Positions 43,966 to 51,632 of a DNA stretch of 64,000 nucleotides are shown here, in pieces. The first letter of the stretch is position 1. Every line of letters begins with the position of its first letter. The stretch comes from Streptomyces graminofaciens (lineage in GTDB: Bacteria > Actinomycetota > Actinomycetes > Streptomycetales > Streptomycetaceae), in NCBI RefSeq assembly GCF_030294945.1, contig NZ_AP018448.1:5052001-5116000 (forward strand). Reading direction: 5' to 3'. Both the position numbers and the translations under genes were made by a program. Under the pieces are notes generated by a model, which ran no database searches, was not told the origin of the DNA, and saw only the letters and a program-made list of their open reading frames with translations.

Positions 43966-44912
43966 GCCGCCTCCATCCAGATATCGGCGAGGGACTCCTC
44001 CAAATTGATCCGGGGCCGCCAGCCGAGCCGGTCGCGGGCCGTGCGCACATCGGCCTGCTGCCAGCTGCCGCAGCCGTCCGGGTAGGGGTACGCGACCGGG
44101 GCGGAGTGGTCGGAGTCGCCACGGGGGTGGCCGATGGCCGTCCGGACGGGGCCGGGCGGTGCGTCGAGTTCGTGCAGGGCACCGCCGTAGCCGGCCACGC
44201 GGGCGAGGACCGCGGCGGCGTCGCGGAGGCGTACGGCACGGCCGGAGCCGATGTTGATCACGCCCTGGGCCGCGGAGAGCGAGGCGGCGTGGACGGCGCG
44301 TGCGACATCCCGTACGTCGATGAAGTCGCGCTGGACGCCGAGGCCGCCGAGCTTGAGTTCGCCGTCGCCGGACTGCATGGCACGGCGCATGGCCTCGGCG
44401 AGGCGGCCGAGCGGGGAGCCGGCGGGGGTGCCGGGCCCGGCGGGCGAGAAGACCCGGAGTACGACCGCGTCGAGACCGGAGCCGAGGACGAGCTCGGTGG
44501 CGGCGAGCTTGCTCACCCCGTAGGGGCCGCCGGGGCGGGGCACGGCGTCCTCTGCGGTGGAGGAGCCGGGCTGGCTGGGACCGTACTCGGCACCGCAGCC
44601 GATCTGCACCAGTCGCGCCCCGCAGCCGCTGCGGCGCAGGGCCTCGCAGACGGTGGCCACGGCGACGGTGTTGTGCCGGGTGAGTTCGCGGGCGCCGCCT
44701 CGGGTGGCGCCGGCGCAGTTGACTACGACTCCGGGGTGGACGGCGTCCAGGAAGCGGGTGAGCGCTCCGGGGCTGCCGGTGGCGAGGTCGAACCGTACGT
44801 CGGCGTCGTCACCACGGCCGAGCGCGGTGAGTTGTACGGCCGGGTCGGCGAGCAGGCGTTCGGCGACGAAGCGGCCGAGGTAGCCGTTGGCTCCGATCAG
44901 CAGAACCCTCAT
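43953..44912 (-). CDS. NAD-dependent nucleotide-sugar epimerase/dehydratase
   Basis: This 319-aa extended SDR has the N-terminal nucleotide motif LIGANGYLGRFVAERLL, NCAGATRGG, the catalytic Tyr-Lys pair in GGPYGVSKLAATELV (about 131-145) and RVFSPAGPGTPAGSPLGRL for substrate binding. It probably interconverts or oxidises a UDP- or dTDP-sugar in the cytosol, supplying the neighbouring glycosyltransferase; C4-epimerisation is a guess. ATG at 44912 is preceded by GGGAG and overlaps the stop of a 15-codon ORF. The gene overlaps the spherulin-like gene by 13 nt, so both are in one operon. Confidence 0.85.
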   Translation of the reverse strand: MRVLLIGANGYLGRFVAERLLADPAVQLTALGRGDDADVRFDLATGSPGALTRFLDAVHPGVVVNCAGATRGGARELTRHNTVAVATVCEALRRSGCGARLVQIGCGAEYGPSQPGSSTAEDAVPRPGGPYGVSKLAATELVLGSGLDAVVLRVFSPAGPGTPAGSPLGRLAEAMRRAMQSGDGELKLGGLGVQRDFIDVRDVARAVHAASLSAAQGVINIGSGRAVRLRDAAAVLARVAGYGGALHELDAPPGPVRTAIGHPRGDSDHSAPVAYPYPDGCGSWQQADVRTARDRLGWRPRINLEESLADIWMEAACRI

Positions 44913-44956
44913 CGGGCGGCTCCCGGGGCGGGCTCTCCGGTTCGGGAGGTGATCAT
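44909..44956 (-). CDS. Tiny 15-codon ORF coupled to the epimerase
   Basis: ATG at 44956 has an ideal AAGGAG (44965-44970) 8 nt upstream. It encodes MITSRTGEPAPGAAR, and its TGA overlaps the epimerase ATG (ATGA). It may serve as a translational coupler or leader rather than a functional peptide. It is supported only by the Shine-Dalgarno and the overlap. Confidence 0.4.
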   Translation of the reverse strand: MITSRTGEPAPGAAR

Positions 44957-45104
44957 CTGGCGTTCTCCTTATGGGGTGGTGCCGTGGGTCTTGGAATGCG
45001 GGGCCCGTGGTGTGGGCCCCCGGGAGGAGGTCCGGGCCTCGGGTGTCCGGGGTGACGGGCCGGGTGTCGGTGTCCGGGCCGGTCGGCCGGATGTCGGACG
45101 GGGT

Positions 45105-46829
45105 TCAGGTCGCTCCGGAGGGGGCGGCGTGGGCCGAGGCCCGGGTCAGGGTGCGGGTCGCGTGGACGAGGAGGAGCAGGGCGGCTGTGCCGCAGACCAG
45201 GGCAGGGACGGCGCCGGGGCCCCAGGCGTCGACGAGGGCACGGACGGGGGCGTTCAGGAAGGCGCAGCCGGGCAGACGGCTCGCGAAGACCGTGGCCGGT
45301 GCGAGCGCCTCGGTGAGGCCCGCCGTGCAGAGGACGACGGCCGGTGCGTGGGTGAAGCCGTGCGCGGCGAGGAGGCGCGCGAGTAGGAGGAGTGTGCCGA
45401 GGGCGCCCGCGCCGGCGTACGCGGCGGGCTCGTCCAGGAGCGCGCCGCACAGAGCGAGAAGTGCGGCCAGAGCGCACAGATAGAGGCCGAACACACCGAC
45501 GAGCAGGGGTTTGACGGAGTCGGCGAAGTCGGCGAGGCCTCGGCTGGCGGCGAGCTTGCGCCGGGCGCGTACGGAGAGGAGGTGAGCGCACCAGGTGGCG
45601 GGGGCGCAGGCCAGGGCGAGGGCCAGGACGGGCGCGGTGGCGAGGGGCCAGAGGTCGTCGGGGCCGCCGTCGAGGCCTGCGCGCAGCAGGCCGTCGCCGA
45701 GGAAGGCGTACGCGATGAGCCATAACGTCCAGACGCGCGTGCCGCTGGTCGTGCCGGACGGGGCGTGCAACGGGCCCCGGCGGAGGGCCACGCGCAGACC
45801 GAGCGCGACCGCGAGGGCGCCCACCGTCGCGACGACGAGGCGGGGTTGGCCGTCGGTGAAACGTACTCCGGCCACGGCCGCAGCGCACAGGGCTCCCGGC
45901 AGCAGGGCGAGCACGGCCCATCCGCCGCGTGCGCCGGGCCCAGCGGCCGTCGGCTCGCGCTCCTGTGGCGGGTCCGCGTCGCGGGGCACACGCGCGTACA
46001 TCTCCTCGGCGAGCGAGAACACGTCCCGGTGCCGGAAGCGGGCAGCGGTGCGGTCGGTGACGCCGTGCGCCTCGAGTCCGGCGGCGATCTCCAACGGGTC
46101 GACGGCCCGCTCGCAGAGCTCCCGATGCCGGTGCATCAGCGCCTTCACCGGGTCTGCGGCGCCGCGTCGGGGGGTGGTGGGTGGGGAGTCGGTGGGTCGG
46201 GAGGCGGTGGATCGGGAAGCGATGGCCGTGCGGCCGAGCGGCGCGCGGAGCGGGAGTTCGGCCTGGCGGGGGGCTTCCGCGTCCCGCTCTCGGGGCGGAT
46301 CGCTCAGCCCAGGCTCGACGGGCCCGACTCCGATCCCGGCCTCTACCTCTACCTCTACCTCTACCTCGGCCCCAGCCCCAGCCCCAGCCCCGGCCCCGGC
46401 CCCAGCGGGCGACTGTGCGTCACCTTGCCCGGCGACCGCCGCGCCATGCCGAGCGAGGTCCGCGTCTCGCAGCGCGAGGTCCGCGTCACCACGCTGCACG
46501 AGGTCGACCTCGCCACGCCGTACGAGGTCAGCCTCGCCAGGCTCCACAAGCCCTGCCTCACCACACCCCACAAGTCCCGCGTCACCCCGGCGAACGGCAA
46601 CCGCCGGCTCCCCTCGCCCGACGTCGGCCGCGCGGCTTCGTTCGGCCTCCTCGGCGACGCTCCACGCAGCAGCCTCCGCGCTGCCCCGTACGGCGAGCGC
46701 CGCCCCGCTTTCCGGGAGCCGCCCCTCGGGCCACGCGTCCCGGCCGACGTCAAGGCTGCTGGACGCCTGCGGCCGCCCGAGATCGCCCGGCTCGCTCAAC
46801 CGCCGCTCGCTCAGTCTCCGCTCGCTCAT
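45105..46829 (-). CDS. Polytopic membrane protein of the PelF-like operon
   Basis: The 574-aa protein has a low-complexity, probably disordered N-terminus (1-210), with Ser-Glu-Arg-Arg-Leu repeats, AlaGly and GluVal runs, and LVxRGxxDL repeats. A conserved cytosolic segment follows (about 225-285, HRHRELCERAVDPLEIAAGL). About eight transmembrane helices (about 300-565) include LALLPGALCAAAVAGV, LWLIAYAFLGDGLL and LVCGTAALLLLVHA. No recognised transporter signature is present. Its ATG overlaps the glycosyltransferase stop (ATGA), so it is likely the membrane partner of that enzyme, analogous to the membrane components that assist PelF. The similarity is positional, not from sequence. Function is inferred. 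Confidence 0.75.
   Translation of the reverse strand: MSERRLSERRLSEPGDLGRPQASSSLDVGRDAWPEGRLPESGAALAVRGSAEAAAWSVAEEAERSRAADVGRGEPAVAVRRGDAGLVGCGEAGLVEPGEADLVRRGEVDLVQRGDADLALRDADLARHGAAVAGQGDAQSPAGAGAGAGAGAGAEVEVEVEVEAGIGVGPVEPGLSDPPRERDAEAPRQAELPLRAPLGRTAIASRSTASRPTDSPPTTPRRGAADPVKALMHRHRELCERAVDPLEIAAGLEAHGVTDRTAARFRHRDVFSLAEEMYARVPRDADPPQEREPTAAGPGARGGWAVLALLPGALCAAAVAGVRFTDGQPRLVVATVGALAVALGLRVALRRGPLHAPSGTTSGTRVWTLWLIAYAFLGDGLLRAGLDGGPDDLWPLATAPVLALALACAPATWCAHLLSVRARRKLAASRGLADFADSVKPLLVGVFGLYLCALAALLALCGALLDEPAAYAGAGALGTLLLLARLLAAHGFTHAPAVVLCTAGLTEALAPATVFASRLPGCAFLNAPVRALVDAWGPGAVPALVCGTAALLLLVHATRTLTRASAHAAPSGAT
46341..46406. repeat. CTCTAC and CCCCAG hexanucleotide microsatellites
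   Basis: About 4.5 copies of CTCTAC (46341-46367) are followed by about six CCCCAG/CCCCGG units (46371-46406). In frame they encode a Glu-Val run and an Ala-Gly run in the N-terminus of the membrane protein. These runs are prone to slippage. Confidence 0.85.
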
Positions 46830-48757
46830 CGAACCCCCTCCCCGGCCGGCACAGGTTCGCCCGCAGGCATCGGCCTCCCGCTCGGCGCCGGCGGCGGCCC
46901 CGCCGTGGCCCGTACCGGCGCCGAGGCCCGTACGGGATCGGCGGCAGCCCACCGCGGCCGCTTCCCGACCAGCCCGGCAACCCCGGCGACCCCCGCGACG
47001 CCGACACCCCCGGAAACCCCCACTCCCCCAGCGATTCCGCCACCCCCTCCGGCCTGCCGGGCCTCGGCCCATCGCCCGGGTACACGGGCCTCGGCCGGCA
47101 CGCCGAACGGCAGGGGTCCGCCGGTGTCGTCCACAACGCCCCTCCGGACCGGGGCGTGAGAGACGATCTCCAGGTAGATGCCACGAAATGCCGCGACGTT
47201 CTGCTCCACGGTGAAGAGTTCGAGGGCGCGTGCGCGGGCGGCCGCGCCGAGGCGCGCACGGCGCTCGGGCTCGCTCAGCAGCGCCACGCACGCCTCCGCG
47301 AGCGCCCGCGGATTGCGCGGCGGGACAACGAGCCCCGTACCGCCGATGACCTCCACGACCGCGCCCACGTCCGTGGAGACCGTCGGTCGGGCACAGAACA
47401 TGGCCTCGACCAGGCTGACGGGGAAACCCTCGACGACGCTCGACAGCACGACCACGGCACCCGAGGCGTACGCCTCCGCCAGGTCGGGGACGGCCGGCCC
47501 GCCGATCTCCTCGAAGGAGACGGGGTTGTCGCCGACCGCGTGCACCCCCTCCGCCTCGTCGGGGAAGAGCTGGGCGGCCAGGGCCTTGCAGTGGCCGAGG
47601 TACGCGGCGCCCTCGGCTCCCGCCGCGGCCCCGACGATCCTGAGCCGCGCCTTCGGCTCGGTCTTGCGGATCTCCGTGAAGGCGTGCAGCAGGGAGATCA
47701 GGTCCTTGGCGGGTTCGATGCGGCCGACCCACACCAGCGTGTGCGGATCCGCGCACTCCGGCGACTCGCCCACCTCCGCGAAGCGGGTCGCGTCCATGCC
47801 GGGGTAGACCGTACGGATTTTGGCGCGGTCGGCGCCACAGCGCTCCTGCCAGCGCCGGGCGTGAGTGTTGCCGGGGGTGAGACAGACGGCCTGTCGGTAC
47901 ACCTCTGCGGTCAGCTGCCGGTGGAAGGCCGCGAGCAGGGCGCGCACCGGCGCGTCCCCGGTGGCGCCGAGGTAGTGCGCGCGCAGCGGCACGCCGTACT
48001 CGGTGACCAGCAGCGGCACTCCGTGGAAGTGGTGGGCCAGCAGCCCGGGCAGTGCGGCCGAGCCACCCGCCGCGGCGTGGCACAGGTCGACCGAGCCGAG
48101 CCCGTCGTCCTCGTACCAGTCGAGTGAGAGGGGGCGCAGGGCGTGTTCGAGGTGTCCAGCGACGGTCAGCAGATCCAGTACGCGCGCCTCGCGTGCCGCA
48201 CTCAGCGCGCCGGGCGCACGACAGGCGCGCTCCAGCGCCCGCACAGCTACCTCGGAGCGCAGCGCGCCGACCAGTCCGCCCTCGTCACGGGCGAGTTCGG
48301 CAAGCCCGTAGAGCGCACTGCCGAAACGGTCCGCCTCAACACCGGAGGCACCCGCGACAGCACCCCCGACAGCACCCCCGACAGCACTCCCGGAGGCGCT
48401 CCCCGGAGCCCCGGAAGCCCCCGCGACTCCCAGTCCCCCGATGCCGCCGATGCCCCCGGCACCGCCGGTCGAGCACACCGCCGCCGCCAACTCGCCGTAC
48501 GCGTCCGCGAAGCGCCGTCGCGCACGGCGCCCGTACACGACCCCGTCGTCCTCGACCGTCCACAGCGGTGCCGTCCGTACCCGGCTCACCTGCGGCGGCA
48601 GCGGGATCCAGCCCTCGTCCTCCTGCCGCTCACTGCGGCTGAGCGCGTAGATGTCGACCTCGTGTCGCTCGAGCCCACGCACGAGTCGGTCGCACCAGAG
48701 CCTGGCGTCACCGCTCACATACGGATAGCCACCCTCCGTCAGCAGTCCGATACGCAC
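46826..48757 (-). CDS. PelF-like GT4 glycosyltransferase (DUF3492 type)
   Basis: This 643-aa family-4 glycosyltransferase has a PelF-type N-terminal domain (MRIGLLTEGGYPYVSGD, about 1-17; GVPLLVTEYGVPLRAHYLG, about 255). The GT-B C-terminal domain has VWVGRIEPAKDL (about 344), VVLSSVVEGFPVSLVEAMF with the conserved Glu (about 440), and PTVSTDVGAVVEV. PelF links UDP-sugars into the Pel exopolysaccharide. Gly/Ala-rich insertions (about 95-140 and after 570) are lineage-specific low complexity. GTG at 48757 matches the family N-terminus. It is the first gene of a five-ORF minus-strand operon. Confidence 0.85.
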   Translation of the reverse strand: MRIGLLTEGGYPYVSGDARLWCDRLVRGLERHEVDIYALSRSERQEDEGWIPLPPQVSRVRTAPLWTVEDDGVVYGRRARRRFADAYGELAAAVCSTGGAGGIGGIGGLGVAGASGAPGSASGSAVGGAVGGAVAGASGVEADRFGSALYGLAELARDEGGLVGALRSEVAVRALERACRAPGALSAAREARVLDLLTVAGHLEHALRPLSLDWYEDDGLGSVDLCHAAAGGSAALPGLLAHHFHGVPLLVTEYGVPLRAHYLGATGDAPVRALLAAFHRQLTAEVYRQAVCLTPGNTHARRWQERCGADRAKIRTVYPGMDATRFAEVGESPECADPHTLVWVGRIEPAKDLISLLHAFTEIRKTEPKARLRIVGAAAGAEGAAYLGHCKALAAQLFPDEAEGVHAVGDNPVSFEEIGGPAVPDLAEAYASGAVVVLSSVVEGFPVSLVEAMFCARPTVSTDVGAVVEVIGGTGLVVPPRNPRALAEACVALLSEPERRARLGAAARARALELFTVEQNVAAFRGIYLEIVSHAPVRRGVVDDTGGPLPFGVPAEARVPGRWAEARQAGGGGGIAGGVGVSGGVGVAGVAGVAGLVGKRPRWAAADPVRASAPVRATAGPPPAPSGRPMPAGEPVPAGEGVR

Positions 48758-48838
48758 GCGTGCACCCCCGATCTCCCGTTTGGGGAGCCGCCGTTCACCC
48801 GGCGGCTCGCAGCGGGACGAACGTATGCGAACAAGGCG

Positions 48839-48870
48839 GTGGCGCGACGGACGGTTGTCCGTCGCGCCAC
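48839..48870. terminator. Strong hairpin upstream of the PelF-like gene
   Basis: A perfect 14-bp stem (48839-48852 with 48857-48870) with a GGTT loop lies between the ABC remnant and the glycosyltransferase. It likely isolates the operon from read-through. Confidence 0.6.
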
Positions 48871-49001
48871 CAAAAGGGGTGAACGCCCGTAACTTTCCCG
48901 AGCGGGTCGCGTTTTGTCGCGCTAGGGGATCAAGCGGTCACGCCGCGTCAGATCGACATGGTGGCCATCGGACCCAGCCCACGGCCGGACCACGGCAACC
49001 G

Positions 49002-49604
49002 TCAGCCCGTCGAGGCCAGTTGCAGACGGACCGCGCGGCGGCGGGCCGCGACCGTCGGGTCCAGTGCGGGTACGGCGGCCAACAGCTGCTTGGCGCAAGG
49101 GTCCTGTGGTGACGCGTACACCTGCTCGGCGGGCCCGTACTCGACGAGCCGGCCGCGCCGCATCACGGCCACGTGGTCGCTGACCTGTCGTACGACGGCG
49201 AGGCCGTGTGCCACGAAGACCAGCGCGGGCCCGAGTTGGCGTTGCAACTCGCCCAGCAGGGCGACCACTTGAGCCTGAGTGGTCACGTCCAGCGCGGAGA
49301 CCGGCTCGTCGCACACGATGGCGCGCGGCTCGGCGGAGAGCGCCCGCGTGATGCCCACGCGTTGGCGCTGTCCGCCGCTGAACTCGTGCGGACAGCGGTC
49401 GTAGTGGGCCGGTTCGAGCCCCACGCGCTCCAGCAGTTCGCTCACGCACCCCCGGATGTGTACGGCGTCCCGCTCGCCGCGCGCCCGCAGCGGGTCGGCG
49501 ATCGACTCGCCCACCCTGCGGCGCGGGCCGAGCGAGGAGACGGGGTCCTGGAACACCATCTGCCTCCAGAACGACGTCTCCGAACCCGGACTCCGCGCCC
49601 TCAT
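49002..49604 (-). pseudogene. Decayed oligopeptide ABC-transporter ATPase (no Walker A)
   Basis: The remaining 200 codons match OppF/DppF-type ATPases. They carry the Q-loop VFQDPVSSLGPRRRVGESI (about 17-35), signature SGGQRQRVGI (about 80) and Walker B with D-loop AIVCDEPVSALDVT (about 93-106). The H-loop FVAHGLAVV and the tail LYASPQDP-like VYASPQDPCAKQLL also remain. The first ~60 residues, including the Walker A P-loop, are absent. I found no P-loop in other frames upstream before the next gene, 128 bp away. No permease or binding-protein genes are adjacent. It is a truncated remnant that cannot hydrolyse ATP as a full transporter would. Confidence 0.8.
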
Positions 49605-49731
49605 CCGAGCCCGCCCTCGAGCTTCCCTCCGGACAAGTCGGGCGAACAGGTCGCGTCCGGAAACGAACTTTCGCCCTGGCGCCCATGTGACCTATGAGGC
49701 AACTGGGACGTTCGACGTGGACGACTACCCG

Positions 49732-51624
49732 TCAACTACCGGGGTACGGCCAGGGGTTGGCCCTGCAGTGAATGCCGCCATGATCGAGGAACTTGGTCTG
49801 CTGCTGCATGACGGGCGCGAGGTCGCCGTCCTTGTCGCAGGTCACATGGGGGTAGCCGATGCGGTGGCCGATCTCGTGGTTGATCAGCATCTGCCGGTAG
49901 GCGTACATCCGGTCGCCGTATGTCTTCGATCCCTGCGCCCAGCGATAGGCGTTGATCATCACGCGTTCGGTGGCGGCAGAGTTGCAGGAGACGTTGTCCT
50001 CGGTCGTGTCGAGGCCCGACTTGCGGCACCAGAAGGCGGTGGTGCCCGGGCTGGCCAGCGTGATCACGAAGTCGGGCTGCCCGGAGGAGATCCGCTCGAA
50101 GGTACGGCCGCCGTTGTGGGCCCAACTCCGGTCGTCGTTCAGCGTCTTGTGCACGGCCGCGGCGAACAGCTCCCCGTCGAGCCCGAGCCCCTCCTCGACG
50201 TCGATCCGGTAGCGGTACTTCCGCCCCGCACCCGGCGCCTTGTCGAAGCCCGCGACCACCGCGAACTTGCCGTTCCCCTTGAGATCGGCGTCGAGCATGT
50301 ACTTCTTGGCCATCTTCTCGGCGTACGTCAGCGGGGTGGCGCTCGGGCTCGGCGCGCCGGACGGGGTGGGCCGGCTGTCGCCGCGCGAGGCGCTGTCGTC
50401 GCGCACATCACGCTCGGCGGTGTCGGCGGACCGCGCCTGCGCGGCGGAGTCGTCCCGCCCGTCGACGACATGCCCGCCCACGATGACGGCGAGCACGGTG
50501 GTGACCGCGGCGGCGGCGATCCCGGTGAAAGCCCTGCCCTTGCCGCCCTTGGGGGTCTCCTTGGCGCCGAGCCCGTCGGCACGCACGGCGTCCTCGACAT
50601 CGACCTCGGCGGTGATGCCGGAATCGGCCACGCCAGTGGCCCCGAGCCGGTGCCTTCGACCAGGCACGAAGACGTCGTCGACCTCCTCGAAGGCATCGAG
50701 ATACGCCTGCCGCGGACCACCGGCGGCTACGGCCCCTCGCTCCGACCTAGGGGCGGGAACACGGGGCCCGCGCTGCCCGGCGGGACCGCCGTGAGGGTGG
50801 GCGTACGGGGCCTGCGGGCCACCGGGGTGCAGACCCTGGGGGCCTCCGTCGAGCCCACCACCAGCACCTCCGGGCACACCGCGAGGGCCCCCGGGAGGCG
50901 CGTGCCGCACACCGTGCCCGGCCTCCGTCGGCCGTGAGTCACCGCCCGCTTGTCCCCAGCCACCACCGGCTTCGCGCTGCTGGGGGTGACCACCCCGCAC
51001 CCGGGGAGTACCTGAGGCGGGCGTGCCGTCGGGCAGACGGGGGACGCCGTGCGCGGGCGTCCCGTCGGCGAAACGCGGCACCCCACGCGCAGGGGTGCCG
51101 TCGGGAGGACGCGGGGCACCTTGCGCGGGCGAACCGTCACCGAATCGAGGCGCCCCCTGCCCGGGCGCACCCCCGGTGAACCGGGGCGACCCGTGGGCCG
51201 GCGCCCCGTCGTACATGCGCGGCCCCCCACGTGAGGGCGTACCGTCCGGCAGCCGGGGAAACCCCTGTACAGACGTGCCGTCGGGAGGACGCGGCGTCCC
51301 ACGCACCGGAGTGCCGTCGGGCAGCCGAGGGAAGCCGTGCGCGGGGGTGCCGTCCGCGAAACGCGGCACCCCATGCGCAGGGGTGCCGGCGGAAAATTGG
51401 GGTATTCCTTGTGTTGGCGTGCCGTCCGGTGTGCGGGGCGTCCCACGGAGCGGCAGCCCGCCCGGGCCCGGCGTCGACGGACCCGTCGGTCCTGGTGCCC
51501 CTGGGGTCCCCGGCGACCGAGGCGTACCGCGGTTGCCGGAGGGTGGCTCGGTGCCCGCCTGGGCCGCCTGTTTTTCGGTTGTGTCGCCTTTCGGCGCCCG
51601 CCCCTTGCGGCTGTGCCGTCCCAC
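49732..51624 (-). CDS. DUF3152 membrane-anchored zincin-like protein with repeat-rich N-terminus
   Basis: This 630-aa protein has four regions. A basic start (MGRHSRKGRAP) leads into twelve consecutive 12-residue repeats (about 68-211, type GTPAHGVPRFAD). A Gly/Pro-rich stretch is followed by a single transmembrane helix (about 365-385, FTGIAAAAVTTVLAVIVGG). The extracytoplasmic DUF3152 domain (about 440-630) contains HEIGHRIGYPH, which fits HExxHxxGxxH, the metzincin zinc motif. Its C-terminal region has paired cysteines (WCRKSG, VSCNSA, VTCDKDG, GIHCRAN). It is probably a cell-surface metalloprotease anchored from inside, with the repeats in the cytoplasm. GTG at 51624 has TGAGG upstream and lies 8 bp after the hydrolase stop. 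Confidence 0.85.
   Translation of the reverse strand: MGRHSRKGRAPKGDTTEKQAAQAGTEPPSGNRGTPRSPGTPGAPGPTGPSTPGPGGLPLRGTPRTPDGTPTQGIPQFSAGTPAHGVPRFADGTPAHGFPRLPDGTPVRGTPRPPDGTSVQGFPRLPDGTPSRGGPRMYDGAPAHGSPRFTGGAPGQGAPRFGDGSPAQGAPRPPDGTPARGVPRFADGTPAHGVPRLPDGTPASGTPRVRGGHPQQREAGGGWGQAGGDSRPTEAGHGVRHAPPGGPRGVPGGAGGGLDGGPQGLHPGGPQAPYAHPHGGPAGQRGPRVPAPRSERGAVAAGGPRQAYLDAFEEVDDVFVPGRRHRLGATGVADSGITAEVDVEDAVRADGLGAKETPKGGKGRAFTGIAAAAVTTVLAVIVGGHVVDGRDDSAAQARSADTAERDVRDDSASRGDSRPTPSGAPSPSATPLTYAEKMAKKYMLDADLKGNGKFAVVAGFDKAPGAGRKYRYRIDVEEGLGLDGELFAAAVHKTLNDDRSWAHNGGRTFERISSGQPDFVITLASPGTTAFWCRKSGLDTTEDNVSCNSAATERVMINAYRWAQGSKTYGDRMYAYRQMLINHEIGHRIGYPHVTCDKDGDLAPVMQQQTKFLDHGGIHCRANPWPYPGS
50992..51423 (-). 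repeat. Twelve tandem 36-bp coding repeats
   Basis: Twelve units of exactly 36 bp encode Gly-(Thr/Ala/Ser)-Pro at perfect 12-residue intervals (residues 68, 80, 92 and onward to 200). Units differ mostly at positions 4-6 and 9-12. Copy number is expected to vary between strains. Confidence 0.9.
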
Positions 51625-51632
51625 GCCGCGCC

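Noticed and set aside
48922..49686. Alternative reading frame restoring the missing P-loop of the ABC ATPase
   Set aside because: I looked for a GxxGxGKS/T pattern in the upstream frames on the minus strand up to the DUF3152 gene and found none, so a simple frameshift does not explain the loss.
50992..51423. CRISPR array
   Set aside because: Units are exactly 36 bp with no spacers between them, all in one reading frame, and no cas gene is nearby. They are coding tandem repeats.
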